In this document: piece after piece, positions 49,207-58,506 of the stretch
Numbering within the stretch: position 1 is the first letter of the stretch
Layout: each line of letters opens with the position of its first letter
NCBI RefSeq assembly: GCF_002915175.1
Contig: NZ_NXEJ01000010.1
Location: forward strand, 1 to 64,000
Length of the DNA stretch: 64,000 nucleotides
Reading direction: 5' to 3'
Source: Agrobacterium rosae
GTDB lineage: Bacteria; Pseudomonadota; Alphaproteobacteria; Rhizobiales; Rhizobiaceae
The notes under the pieces: model-generated
Database searches by the model: none
Told to the model about the DNA's origin: nothing
The model's input: the letters and a program-made list of their open reading frames with translations, nothing else
Made by a program: the position numbers and the translations under genes

Positions 49207-50085
49207 ATGTCTAGCATCAACTTCAATTCCAGCGCCAGCTCTGCTCTCCAGACTTTGCGTAGCATCAATAACGACCTCGGCAAGACCCAGGATCGCGTTT
49301 CCACCGGCCTGAAAATCGGCGACGCTTCCGACGGTGCTGCATACTGGTCCATCTCGACCACGATGAAGTCCGACAACAAGGCACTCGGCGCAGCAACTGA
49401 CGCACTCGGCGTTGGCGCAGCCAAGGTAGACACAGCCTACGCGGCCATGGACAGCTCGATTGACGTCGTCAACGAAATCAAGGCAAAGCTGACAACCGCC
49501 AGCGAAACATCTGTCGATAAAGAGCAGGTTCAGCTCGAAATCACTAAGCTTCAGGAGCAGCTGACAGCTATCGGTCAGGCAGCTTCGTTCAACGGTGAGA
49601 ACTGGGCTGTTCAGTCTTCCGACAGCTCGACGACAACCGTTGTTGACGGCTTCATTCGCAACACATCTGGCGCGGTCAAGGTCACAACAGCGACCTTCGA
49701 CTCTGGTTCCTACGCAATGTTCTCGACCATTGCCGGTGGCGTTGGCAGCGGTGGCATTCTGTCTGCCGTCATGACCATCGCTCTCACAAGCGTATCGACG
49801 CAGGGCCAGATTGACGCTTTCCTGACCACGGTTGAAACTGCACTTGGCTCGCTGACGAAGGGTGCAGCTGCCCTCGGTGCTCTTTCGACACGTATCGATC
49901 TTCAGGACGAGTATTCCAGCAAGCTGAGCGATGCCATGGAAGCCGGTATCAGCCGTCTGGTTGACGCTGACATGGAAGAAGAATCGGCAAAGCTGTCGGC
50001 TCTCCAGACACAGCAGCAGCTGGCTATCCAGTCGCTGTCCATCGCCAACTCTTCGTCTTCGAACATTATTTCTCTGTTCCGTTAA
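49207..50085 (+). CDS. flaA: Flagellin FlaA
   Basis: This filament subunit has 292 residues, short for a flagellin because the variable D2/D3 part is almost absent, as in rhizobia. The N-terminal helices (LQTLRSINNDLGKTQDRVSTGLKI) and the C-terminal SRLVDADMEEESAKLSALQT region are strongly conserved; there is no signal peptide (type III export). The middle (about 165-205) is Ser/Thr-rich and could carry O-glycans. AAGGGG lies just upstream. A strong terminator follows at 50111. Letter assignment among the flagellins is by order only. Confidence 0.95.
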   Translation: MSSINFNSSASSALQTLRSINNDLGKTQDRVSTGLKIGDASDGAAYWSISTTMKSDNKALGAATDALGVGAAKVDTAYAAMDSSIDVVNEIKAKLTTASETSVDKEQVQLEITKLQEQLTAIGQAASFNGENWAVQSSDSSTTTVVDGFIRNTSGAVKVTTATFDSGSYAMFSTIAGGVGSGGILSAVMTIALTSVSTQGQIDAFLTTVETALGSLTKGAAALGALSTRIDLQDEYSSKLSDAMEAGISRLVDADMEEESAKLSALQTQQQLAIQSLSIANSSSSNIISLFR

Positions 50086-50110
50086 GACGATTACGGCAAC
50101 TGAAAAAACT

Positions 50111-50136
50111 GGCCGGACCGCGAGGTCCGGCCTTTT
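50111..50136 (+). terminator. flaA intrinsic terminator
   Basis: A 9-bp GC-rich perfect stem (GGCCGGACC / GGTCCGGCC) with loop GCGA is followed by TTTT. Each flagellin gene from flaA to flaC ends in such a hairpin, so they are separate transcripts. Confidence 0.9.
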
Positions 50137-50280
50137 GCGTTTTGGTTCGTTAACAAAGTATTACTCATTTTATTTAGAAATTAACTAAATTTTTATACAA
50201 TGTTTGGAAGTCCTTAACCTTAATGATGTTAGATCGGGTTATCGAAACGACGGCCGGAAGTTAACTATAGTATTCGGCAG

Positions 50281-50358
50281 GCATGACGCTGATCGTTGTT
50301 CACCGGTGAACCCGGGATGTCCCTTCAACTATACTTGCCAAAGGGGCAATTAATACTA
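50281..50358 (+). promoter_or_regulatory. flaB leader element
   Basis: GCATGACGCTGA starts 77 bases before the flaB ATG and GGATGTCCCTTC follows about 41 bases before it; then comes TTGCCAAAGGGGC, which contains the ribosome site. The same layout precedes flaA and flaC. Confidence 0.5.
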
Positions 50359-51239
50359 TGACCAGTATCTTGACTAACACATCTGCCATGTCTGCTTTGC
50401 AGACTCTCCGCACAATCAATTCTGACCTTTCCACGACACAGGACCGCGTTTCGTCCGGTCAAAAGGTTGGCAAAGCTGCTGATAACGTCGCCTACTGGTC
50501 GATTTCCACGACGATGAACTCCGACAACAAAGCGCTCAACGCTGCGACGGATGCTCTGGGCGTTGGTGCTGCCAAGGTTGATACTGCCTATGCCGCCATG
50601 GACAGCTCGATCGACGTCGTCAACGAAATCAAAGCGAAGCTGACAACCGCCAGCGAAACATCTGTCGACAAAGAGCAGGTTCAGCTTGAAATCACCAAGT
50701 TGCAGGAACAGCTGACAGCTATCGGCCAGGCCGCTTCGTTCAACGGTGAAAACTGGGCTGTTCAGGGTGACACATCCTCCCAGACGACTGTTGTTGATGG
50801 CTTTATCCGTGACTCCGTTGGCTCCGTTAAGGTTACGACTGCGACCTTCAACGCTGGCTCCTACGCAATGTTCTCGACCATTGCCGGTGGCGTTGGCAGC
50901 GGTGGCATTCTGTCTGCCGTCATGACCATCGCTCTCACAAGCGTATCGACACAGGGCGAAATCGATGCCTTCCTCACGACTGTTCAGACCGCTCTGGATG
51001 GCCTGACGGACGGTGCAGCTGCTCTCGGCGCTCTCTCTTCGCGTATCGACATGCAGGATGACTATTCCAGCAAGCTGAGCGATGCGATTGAAGCTGGCGT
51101 AAGCCGTCTTGTCGACGCTGACATGGAAGAAGAATCTGCACGTCTTTCGGCTCTTCAGACCCAGCAGCAGCTGGCCGTCCAGTCGCTGTCGATTGCCAAC
51201 TCTTCTTCGCAGAACATCATGACCCTCTTCAGAGGTTAA
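50358..51239 (+). CDS. flaB: Flagellin FlaB
   Basis: This flagellin has 293 residues and is very similar to FlaA: long stretches, including a 92-base segment, are identical at the DNA level, third positions included. It starts MTSILTNTSAMSALQTLRTI and ends SQNIMTLFRG, the usual rhizobial flagellin termini. The ribosome site AAGGGG lies in the TTGCCAAAGGGGC leader sequence. It is followed by a strong terminator at 51261, so it is transcribed alone. Confidence 0.95.
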   Translation: MTSILTNTSAMSALQTLRTINSDLSTTQDRVSSGQKVGKAADNVAYWSISTTMNSDNKALNAATDALGVGAAKVDTAYAAMDSSIDVVNEIKAKLTTASETSVDKEQVQLEITKLQEQLTAIGQAASFNGENWAVQGDTSSQTTVVDGFIRDSVGSVKVTTATFNAGSYAMFSTIAGGVGSGGILSAVMTIALTSVSTQGEIDAFLTTVQTALDGLTDGAAALGALSSRIDMQDDYSSKLSDAIEAGVSRLVDADMEEESARLSALQTQQQLAVQSLSIANSSSQNIMTLFRG

Positions 51240-51260
51240 TGATTTTCAAATTGAACGAAA

Positions 51261-51289
51261 AAGCCGCGCTTTTGCGCGGCTTTTTTTTT
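51261..51289 (+). terminator. flaB intrinsic terminator
   Basis: AAGCCGCGC and GCGCGGCTT form a 9-bp stem with a TTTT loop, followed by a run of T to 51289. Confidence 0.9.
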
Positions 51290-51555
51290 GGAAAATTAAC
51301 GAGGAGAGAATTGAGAATTTTCCAATATTAACAGTATGTTATCAGATATTAACAGTGATTTTCCGCCTTAATCTTCCATTCATGTAAGTAAAAAAAGCCC
51401 TACGATTAAACCTTTGTTAACCATAAACCTGTTTTCTGTGGTCATCGAAACAGCGCACCGAACAATTGGGTCGGTAAGCATGAAGCTGACTGCCGCGTTT
51501 CCCGGCCTGACCGGAATGTCTCTTCTTAAAGAATTGCCAAAGGGGCGCCCTGAAG
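51290..51555 (+). promoter_or_regulatory. flaC upstream region with leader element
   Basis: AT-rich from 51290 to 51430, then the flagellin leader: GCATGAAGCTGA starts at 51478 (78 bases before the ATG), GGAATGTCTCTTC lies about 40 bases before it, and TTGCCAAAGGGGC just upstream carries the ribosome site. Nothing else is seen in this stretch. Confidence 0.5.
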
Positions 51556-52437
51556 ATGACCAGTATTTTGACAAACACCTCTGCAATGTCTGCTCTTCAG
51601 ACGCTGCGCTCGATTAATTCAGACCTTTCCGGCACACAGGACCGCGTTTCGTCCGGTTACCGCGTTGCCCAGGCGAAAGACAACGTAGCTTATTGGTCCA
51701 TTTCGACCACGATGAACTCCGACAATAAAGCGCTGAATGCCGCTTCGGACGCTCTGGGTGTTGGCGCTGCAAAGGTCGATACCGCCTATGCGGCCATGGA
51801 AAGCGCGATCAGCGCCGTCGACAATATCAAGGCAAAGCTGGTCACCGCCTCCGAAGAATCGACAGACAAAGACCAGATTCAGCTGGAAATCGGCAAGCTT
51901 CAGGAACAGCTTTCCGCTATCGCCCAGGGTGCTTCGTTCTCCGGTGAAAACTGGATGGTGGCCGGTGATACGACCCAGGCAAGCGTTGTCGATGGCTTTA
52001 TCCGCACCTCCGATGGCGGCGTAAGCGTCACCACGGCGAAATTTAACATCGGTTCCTACGCCATGTTTGGCACCATCAATGCCGACGGTGTGGGGGAAGC
52101 AGGTATCCTCGGCAGCATCATGAGCGTGCAGCTGACCAGTGCTTCGACGCAGGGCGACATTGACGCCTTTATGGACATCGTCGAAACCGCGATGAGCGGA
52201 CTGACGGACTCTGCTGCAGCCATCGGCGCGCTTCAGACCCGTATCGATTTGCAGGATTCTTATTCCGCCAAGTTGTCGGATGCGATCGAAGCCGGTGTGA
52301 GCCGTCTGGTCGACGCCGATATGGAAGAGGAATCGGCCAAGCTGTCGGCACTCCAGACGCAGCAGCAGTTGGCGATCCAGTCGCTCTCGATTGCAAACTC
52401 CAGCGCCTCCAACATCATGTCGCTCTTCCAGCAGTAA
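51556..52437 (+). CDS. flaC: Flagellin FlaC
   Basis: This 293-residue flagellin has the same termini as FlaB (MTSILTNTSAMSALQTLRSI, then SRLVDADMEEESAKLSALQT) but is more diverged in the middle (INADGVGEAGILGSIMSVQL in place of IAGGVGSGGILSAVMTIAL). It probably is a minor filament component, as in Agrobacterium, where FlaA dominates. A terminator follows at 52459. Confidence 0.95.
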   Translation: MTSILTNTSAMSALQTLRSINSDLSGTQDRVSSGYRVAQAKDNVAYWSISTTMNSDNKALNAASDALGVGAAKVDTAYAAMESAISAVDNIKAKLVTASEESTDKDQIQLEIGKLQEQLSAIAQGASFSGENWMVAGDTTQASVVDGFIRTSDGGVSVTTAKFNIGSYAMFGTINADGVGEAGILGSIMSVQLTSASTQGDIDAFMDIVETAMSGLTDSAAAIGALQTRIDLQDSYSAKLSDAIEAGVSRLVDADMEEESAKLSALQTQQQLAIQSLSIANSSASNIMSLFQQ

Positions 52438-52458
52438 AATATATTTTTTCAACATCAG

Positions 52459-52492
52459 AACCGCGCCCTCTGAAAAGGAGGCGCGGTTTTTT
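52459..52492 (+). terminator. flaC intrinsic terminator
   Basis: AACCGCGCC pairs with GGCGCGGTT around a 12-base loop (CTCTGAAAAGGA region) and is followed by TTTT. Confidence 0.85.
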
Positions 52493-52715
52493 CATGTCGG
52501 TGGTCCGTCAAGACGCAATAGCGTGTCACCGGCCCCATCACGCAAGTTTCGCTATAGCTTGGGCTTGTATATGGCTTGTAACGGGATTCACATTTCGTTA
52601 ACCCTAAGCCATGCAGCGATCATATCGCTTCGCACCTATGCCTCTTCATGATGAGAGCGCGGCTTTCGCCAGATAATCTGGCATGTCCTATTACTCCCTG
52701 CCCAATGTAGGTACC

Positions 52716-53681
52716 ATGACCAAGATCATCTCCTCCGGCACCGTGCAGAGTGCACTTCAGACGCTTTTGTTTAGCGATGACACCCTGCAGAAAACGCAGG
52801 AACGCGTCACGTCCGGTTACAAGATAGCGTCTGCGGCGGATAATTCCGGGTACTGGTCGACGGCCACAAACATCAAGTCGGATTCAAGTGTTTTGACAAG
52901 CGTTGGCGATGCCCTCAATCTTGGCGCATCCAAGGCCGATACGGCCTATGAAGCGGTAACGTCTTTGATTGGTGTGGTCGATCAGATCATGACGCAATTG
53001 ACGACGGCATATGAGCCGGGTGCGGACAGAGGACAAATCGACGGCGCGATCAGTGCGCTGAAAAACAACCTTCAGTCCGTGTCGCAGGCCGCCAGTTTCT
53101 CGGGCGACAATTGGCTGTACAACACCGCTGAACAGCTTCCCGACACCAAGTCCGTGCCGTTTTCGTTTCACAAGGATGTGTCCGGCGCGATTTCCCTGCA
53201 ATATCTGAGCGTTGACACCACCCAGACCACAATGGTGGATACCAGCGACGCAAGCAGGGGTTTGCTCACCGCAGGCATTGACGCCAGTGCGCGTAATCCC
53301 GACGTCACCTCTCCCGCGCGAGAATACTATCTCCTGGATGCGGGATCAGCGAGCGGAGTGACCGGTACGGAAATCGCCGTTTCGGACACGACGACGAATG
53401 ATGAACTGGATGACATGGTTTATGTCGTTGGCCAATTGCAGAAAAAGCTGAATGAGCTGGGAGGCTCTCTCGGTACGATGTCGAACCGGATGGACCAGCA
53501 AACCACGTTTGTCAGTTCGCTGAAAGATTCTATGGATAAAAGCGTGAGCCGCTTGGTCGACGCCGACATGGAAGAAGAGTCGACAAAGCTGACGGCATAC
53601 AAGACGCAGCGTGATTTGGCAGTGGAGGTGGTGTCCATGGCGAACAACCATCGCAAGAGCATAGCGACTCTCTTCGGATGA
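52716..53681 (+). CDS. flaD: Divergent flagellin FlaD
   Basis: This 321-residue flagellin-family protein is more distant than FlaA-C. It keeps QTLLFSDDTLQKTQERVTSG, a YWSTATNIKSDSSVL block and SRLVDADMEEESTKLTAYKT, but has a longer middle (about 150-240). I start it at ATG 52716 (MTKIISSGTV aligns with MTSILTNTSA). An in-frame ATG at 52683 is part of the conserved leader ATGTCC seen ahead of flaA-C and is unlikely to be the start. It may be a minor filament subunit. Confidence 0.88.
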   Translation: MTKIISSGTVQSALQTLLFSDDTLQKTQERVTSGYKIASAADNSGYWSTATNIKSDSSVLTSVGDALNLGASKADTAYEAVTSLIGVVDQIMTQLTTAYEPGADRGQIDGAISALKNNLQSVSQAASFSGDNWLYNTAEQLPDTKSVPFSFHKDVSGAISLQYLSVDTTQTTMVDTSDASRGLLTAGIDASARNPDVTSPAREYYLLDAGSASGVTGTEIAVSDTTTNDELDDMVYVVGQLQKKLNELGGSLGTMSNRMDQQTTFVSSLKDSMDKSVSRLVDADMEEESTKLTAYKTQRDLAVEVVSMANNHRKSIATLFG

Positions 53682-53867
53682 TGTGCGGTGGGGTTCATCC
53701 TCGCACAAGTTTGAACCTCTACTTTCGGACACTGAATTGCTGCCGGGTTTTCGCGCTCTCACGGAAAGTGCGACGTCGCTCCGCTGGCTGTATCTAAATG
53801 CCTTGGATTATTTCATGACTCTCTTCTCCATAGAAAAGACAAGCGCGATATTGGGCGAGGTGCGGCT

Positions 53868-54515
53868 ATGAGCGGAGCGCTAGCGAAATATCTCAAGGAC
53901 TTCAGCCAGTTCGTCCCGCCGCCTGAAGCACCAAGCGTATTCGAGCCCGAGACATCCGTATCTTCCTTTGAAAGTGCCTGGCTGCCGGAACCCGAAATCG
54001 CCATCGATCTCGATGAGGAAAAGCGCAAAGCTTTTGCCGAAGGCGAAGAAACGGGCAAACGGGAACAGCTTCTCAGCCAAGAGGCTGAACTGGAGGCACT
54101 GCGCGCCCTTCACAGCAAAGAGCTGGAGGCGATGCAGACTCGCTACGAGGATGAGATTGCAACGCATCTGGCTACGTCTGTCATATCCATGAAGCAGGCG
54201 ATTGCCGGAAATGTCGAGGCAGCCTGTTTTCGCCTGTTCGCCTTGGTGATGGAGCGGGAGCTCGCGAAAACGACTGCCGCAGATATTTCAGCCGAGATCA
54301 CTCGTGAGATTGAAGGCGGGTATGCTGGGACGATCAAGATCACCGGTCCAGAGCATCTCTTGTCCAAAATCCGCGACGATTTAGGCCCGGTCGACAATCA
54401 GGTCGATTACGACGAGTCAGACGATATTGATATTAAAGTTCAACTGGATAGCTCAGTCTTAATGACGAGACTGGCGGAGTTCTTCCAGAACGCACGGGGT
54501 TTGGCTGATGAGTGA
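53868..54515 (+). CDS. FliH-like flagellar assembly protein candidate
   Basis: This 215-residue soluble protein has an acidic N-terminus ([14 protein letters not shown]), a charged coiled coil (about 55-115, [20 protein letters not shown]) and a C-terminal alpha/beta domain (about 120-205, [15 protein letters not shown]). That order is the FliH/YscL layout, the partner of FliI ATPase. No fliH sits near fliI in this window, so this may fill the role. GAGG lies ahead of ATG 53868. It overlaps motB by 8 bases and heads the motB operon. Confidence 0.75.
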   Translation: MSGALAKYLKDFSQFVPPPEAPSVFEPETSVSSFESAWLPEPEIAIDLDEEKRKAFAEGEETGKREQLLSQEAELEALRALHSKELEAMQTRYEDEIATHLATSVISMKQAIAGNVEAACFRLFALVMERELAKTTAADISAEITREIEGGYAGTIKITGPEHLLSKIRDDLGPVDNQVDYDESDDIDIKVQLDSSVLMTRLAEFFQNARGLADE

Positions 54516-55815
54516 AGGCGAAAATCACCATCACGGCAAAAATGAAATCATCATCGTCAAGCGTCACAAGGGTGACCACGACGGTGCGCATGGTGGTGCC
54601 TGGAAAATCGCCTATGCGGACTTCATGACCGCTATGATGGCCTTTTTCCTTGTGATGTGGCTGGTCAATGCCGCCAACGAGGAAACCAAGGCCTCAGTCG
54701 CCAGCTATTTCAATCCGATCAAGCTGACGGACGAGAAGCCCGCCGACAAGGGAATGAAGCAGCCGGCAAAGACGGCAAAGGGCGAGGATTCGCAGCAAAA
54801 ATCCGATACCAAAGCCGAAAAGTCTCACGATGCTGCCGCAGCGGCCAGCGGCGATGACATGACATCGTCTTCTGGCGACAAAACGGCCTATTCCGAAGCC
54901 GCGTTTTTCGAAAACCCTTACGCGGTTCTGGCTGAAATCGCGCAGGAAGTCGGACAGCAGGCCAATGTCAGCGCCAAGGGCGAGGGCGGTGCCAGCAATT
55001 CCGGTCCATCGACCGGCGCGTCCGGCGGTGAGGCCTATCGCGACCCGTTCGATCCGGACTTCTGGAGCAAACAGGTTGACGTGCGCCCCGATCAGGGCGG
55101 CATAGCGATCCAGGATACGGCTCTGCCTGAAAAGGCACAAAAGAAAACGGATCCAAAAGCGGTGGTCGCGTCACAGGACATGGCCAGTGTGATCAATGAC
55201 AGCGAACCGTCTCCGCCTTTGAAGGCCACGGATGTCAAGGCGCAGAAGGTCGATCCGGGCTCGGTCGATGAGATAGGCGAACCGTCTTCGAAACAAAGCA
55301 AGACGAAGGTTGGGAAAACAGACGCTTCTGCAAAATCGACAGCAGATGCCGCGCAGGAAAAGACGACGGAGGAATTGCGCGACGAGATTGCCCAGCAGGT
55401 CTCCGGTGTTGCTGGCAAACTGGCCGAAGGCATCGTCGTCACACCGGCAGAAGGCGGAACTCTGATCACGATTTCTGAAAAGGCCAATACTGCCATGTTC
55501 GGTATCGGCTCTGCCGTGCCGCAAAAAGATCTCGTGCTGGCCATGGAAAAAATCGGCCAAGTTCTGAGCAAGCAGAAAGGTGCTATCGTCATTCGCGGAC
55601 ACACGGATGCGCGGCCCTACAGCAGTGACGGTAAAGACAACTGGACGCTGTCGATGGATCGCGCTCACGCGGCTTACTTCATGTTGTCTCGCGGAGGCTT
55701 AGACGAGACGCGCATCAAGCAATTGTCCGGCTTTGCCGACCGGCGTCTGCAAACCTCAGACGATCCGCTGAATGGTGCAAACCGTCGCATCGAAATATTG
55801 CTAGAGGATAGTTGA
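54508..55815 (+). CDS. motB: Flagellar motor stator protein MotB
   Basis: MotB forms the proton path with MotA and anchors the stator to peptidoglycan. It has 435 residues: a His-rich N-terminus ([10 protein letters not shown]), one membrane helix (about 35-57) with the critical Asp38 in [13 protein letters not shown], a long Lys/Asp/Ala-rich periplasmic linker (about 65-290) and an OmpA-like peptidoglycan-binding domain ([20 protein letters not shown] near 352). The long linker is typical of rhizobial MotB. Confidence 0.97.
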   Translation: MSEGENHHHGKNEIIIVKRHKGDHDGAHGGAWKIAYADFMTAMMAFFLVMWLVNAANEETKASVASYFNPIKLTDEKPADKGMKQPAKTAKGEDSQQKSDTKAEKSHDAAAAASGDDMTSSSGDKTAYSEAAFFENPYAVLAEIAQEVGQQANVSAKGEGGASNSGPSTGASGGEAYRDPFDPDFWSKQVDVRPDQGGIAIQDTALPEKAQKKTDPKAVVASQDMASVINDSEPSPPLKATDVKAQKVDPGSVDEIGEPSSKQSKTKVGKTDASAKSTADAAQEKTTEELRDEIAQQVSGVAGKLAEGIVVTPAEGGTLITISEKANTAMFGIGSAVPQKDLVLAMEKIGQVLSKQKGAIVIRGHTDARPYSSDGKDNWTLSMDRAHAAYFMLSRGGLDETRIKQLSGFADRRLQTSDDPLNGANRRIEILLEDS

Positions 55816-55823
55816 GGCAGCGG

Positions 55824-57065
55824 ATGATGAAATCGACCCGCATTGCTGTCTTGTTTCTGGGTATTCCGTGGCTGGCCAGCGCCAGTCACGGATACGCTCA
55901 GAGCGATCTGCCGCCGGCCAAAATCCTGCGATCCCTCCAGTTCGTTCAGGACTCGGTCGTCATGGGCGATCACTCCGCGCGGGAGATGCAGAAATATCTT
56001 CTGGAAACCATCGACTCGACCTTAAGAACGGCCGACGCGTCGATCTTCGAGGATTCACGAAATGCGGATGCGGCGCTCGCCTACATCATGAGTGGCGGCA
56101 ACCCGCAAACGCTTGATTATCTCGTTGCGCGCGACGTTCAGGGACATTTCGATTCCCGCGTCATCAACGTTCTGCAGAAATATTTCAACGGGCGCGGCGT
56201 GCAAGTCGAAAAGATCATCACCGATATTCTTCCCGAATATCGCAAGGGTGTTCTCGGCCCGTATCTGATGCTGATTGCTGGCAACATTGCCGTCACCAGA
56301 GATCCCGCGGCGTCGCTTGTTTTCTTCGATGATGCGCGTCTTACGGCACCCGGTACGATAATCGAAGAGGCTGCGTTGCGGCGATCGATCATCGCGATGA
56401 TACAGACCAAGCAGCACGAAAAGACCCTCGAATACGTTCGAAAATATGCAGTGAGATTTCTGCATTCGCCCTACGCATCACAGTTCGCCGATCTCTTCGT
56501 AAGTTTCGTTGTCGAAAGCTTCGGGTCGGTTTCCAAGGATAACATCACGGAAATCGCGGATTTGATGGATCCCGAACGGGCCGAGGAAATCTATCTGCGC
56601 ATCGCGCGTCAGGCCTCTTTACGAGGCCAGGTCGAGCTGGCGCGTTTTGCGACGGACGAGGCGAAGGCGCTGACATCACAGACTGGCGATACCTCGCGGG
56701 CACCTCTGTCGGCGCTGTATTCCGGCCTGGCAGACGTTCCAAGCGGCGCCGTCCATAGTGCCAGCGAGACGCTGGCGAGCATACCCAACGACGAACTGTC
56801 TTCGCGCGATCTTGCGCTCCGTGATGCAGCCAGATCGATTGCCGAACAAATCGTAAGAGCGCCGGCCTCTGCAAGCCCGCCGGAAGGCATTGGGGCAGGC
56901 CTGGCAGATGATGGCAAGCCTGTCTTGCAGGCCAGCAATGATGATGCCGACCCACAGAAACAGTCAGGGCAGGCCGTTGCTGGAGCACCTTTGAGAGAAT
57001 TCTTCGACAAGAGCCGCGCTCGCTTGAACGAGATCGATTCCTTGCTGGAGCAGGAGGAGAGATAG
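55824..57065 (+). CDS. motC: Periplasmic motility protein MotC
   Basis: MotC is a rhizobial periplasmic protein that binds MotB and is needed for motor rotation. From ATG 55824 (GAGG upstream) it has 413 residues with a signal peptide (RIAVLFLGIPWLASASHGYA). The mature part is helical (KYLLETIDSTLRTADASIFE), with a Pro/Asp-rich C-terminal region. TTG 55812, overlapping the motB stop, is also open. fliK starts 2 bases after the stop. Confidence 0.93.
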   Translation: MMKSTRIAVLFLGIPWLASASHGYAQSDLPPAKILRSLQFVQDSVVMGDHSAREMQKYLLETIDSTLRTADASIFEDSRNADAALAYIMSGGNPQTLDYLVARDVQGHFDSRVINVLQKYFNGRGVQVEKIITDILPEYRKGVLGPYLMLIAGNIAVTRDPAASLVFFDDARLTAPGTIIEEAALRRSIIAMIQTKQHEKTLEYVRKYAVRFLHSPYASQFADLFVSFVVESFGSVSKDNITEIADLMDPERAEEIYLRIARQASLRGQVELARFATDEAKALTSQTGDTSRAPLSALYSGLADVPSGAVHSASETLASIPNDELSSRDLALRDAARSIAEQIVRAPASASPPEGIGAGLADDGKPVLQASNDDADPQKQSGQAVAGAPLREFFDKSRARLNEIDSLLEQEER

Positions 57066-57066
57066 A

Positions 57067-58506
57067 ATGAATGTCTTAAAGACTATTCCCGGTAATGCTG
57101 AGATTGTCAGTCAGGCGAGCCGTCAGGACAGAGATAGCTCGTCGAAGCGGGGAGGATCGGGCTTTTCCGATACGCTCGACAAGGCCGCTCCTTCCAAGCA
57201 GGCTCCGGCCAGCAAATCTGCAAATAGCAATGTCGACGCTGCACAACCGGCAACGGCTACCCAGCCCGATACCGCAGAGACGCCTGTCGTCGCTGCACCG
57301 ACTGCGGCCGTCAACAAGACCATCACCACGCCGGGAATCTTTCTCGAGGCAACGAACGCTACAGTCGTTCCGCCAACCACACAGCCGGCGATACCTGTTC
57401 CGTTCGATGGGCTTCAGAATGCCAAAACCGTGCAGGCTGGCCCGGTCGCTATCGCGCCGCTCCTTGAGGCCACGGATGAAACTGTGCCGCTGCCGGTGAT
57501 GAGCGATTTGGCGAAGCTCGTCACTGCATTGAGTAAGACATCTGCTTCCTCTGCACTTTCTGAAACGGACGGTACTGTCGAGAGTGGCGACGATGTGGAT
57601 GATGTGGATGTTGCCTTGCCCGAGGCCTCCAGCCAGAACAACGATCTTTTGACGCTGCTTGCTTCGACAGTGATGCCGATCGAGCAAACCACCCAGCAGA
57701 ACGCACCTCCGGCCCGCGGTGATGGAAACTCCGCATTGGGTACCGTGTCAGGCGCGGCGCTTGGTGGTGAGCCGATCGATGAAAGCGCGACGACCAGTTC
57801 AACGGTCGTGCGATTGCAGAAGCAGGATGCGTCGGCTCTCGATCTCCATTTCGAGACTAGCGAGGATGGATCTGCGAAGGTCGACGTATCGAAGGCTTCA
57901 GGTGATGTTGCCGATGTTGTGCAGGTGGTGGAGAGCAGACGATTTGTAGGATTGGCACCGACATCCAACGCAGCAAGCATCACGACGGCGATGGCGACTG
58001 ACCCGGAATGGGCCACAGCCATGTCCGGCCAGACGAGCAACTCTCCGATGATCTCGAGCACAGGGCAGGTCGTCCACGTCTTGAAGATCCAGATGACACC
58101 CGTGGACCTGGGGCACGTTACCGCCGCCATGAAACTGGTCGGAGATGAGCTCAGCGTGCAGCTGACCGCACACACGCTCAAGGGTTATAGCGAGCTCCAA
58201 AAGGATAGCTCCGGCATTCTGGATGCATTGAAATCACAGGGCTTTACCGTGGAACAGGTAACGGTAACCCTTGCCAGCGGTGCGGACCGGCAGGACAGCG
58301 GTACCAACAATAACCGCCAGTCCGCGGATACGGGCCAGCAGGGTGCGCAACAAGGGCAGCGCGGCCATGAAGAAAAGCAACAGGAACAGTTCTATCGGCA
58401 GCCGGGAAGCAACGCCAGAGAGGAGACCATCAGCCATGAAAGCGTTTCACGCCCTGAAGTACCTGCTCGCGTTGCCAGTGCTCGTCCTGACCACGTTTAC
58501 CTGTGA
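57067..58506 (+). CDS. fliK: Flagellar hook-length control protein FliK (formerly MotD)
   Basis: FliK measures hook length and, with FlhB, switches export to filament subunits. The 479-residue protein has a long low-complexity Ala/Thr/Pro-rich N-terminal part (ruler, about 1-330) and the C-terminal conserved domain (VHVLKIQMTPVDLGHVTAAM near 338) followed by a Gln/Asn-rich tail. In Sinorhizobium this gene was first called motD. It ends inside the next gene (71-base overlap). Confidence 0.93.
   Translation: MNVLKTIPGNAEIVSQASRQDRDSSSKRGGSGFSDTLDKAAPSKQAPASKSANSNVDAAQPATATQPDTAETPVVAAPTAAVNKTITTPGIFLEATNATVVPPTTQPAIPVPFDGLQNAKTVQAGPVAIAPLLEATDETVPLPVMSDLAKLVTALSKTSASSALSETDGTVESGDDVDDVDVALPEASSQNNDLLTLLASTVMPIEQTTQQNAPPARGDGNSALGTVSGAALGGEPIDESATTSSTVVRLQKQDASALDLHFETSEDGSAKVDVSKASGDVADVVQVVESRRFVGLAPTSNAASITTAMATDPEWATAMSGQTSNSPMISSTGQVVHVLKIQMTPVDLGHVTAAMKLVGDELSVQLTAHTLKGYSELQKDSSGILDALKSQGFTVEQVTVTLASGADRQDSGTNNNRQSADTGQQGAQQGQRGHEEKQQEQFYRQPGSNAREETISHESVSRPEVPARVASARPDHVYL

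Noticed and set aside
52683-52715. Upstream start for flaD
   Set aside because: The ATG at 52683 is part of the ATGTCC leader motif shared with the other flagellin leaders; flagellin alignment starts at 52716.
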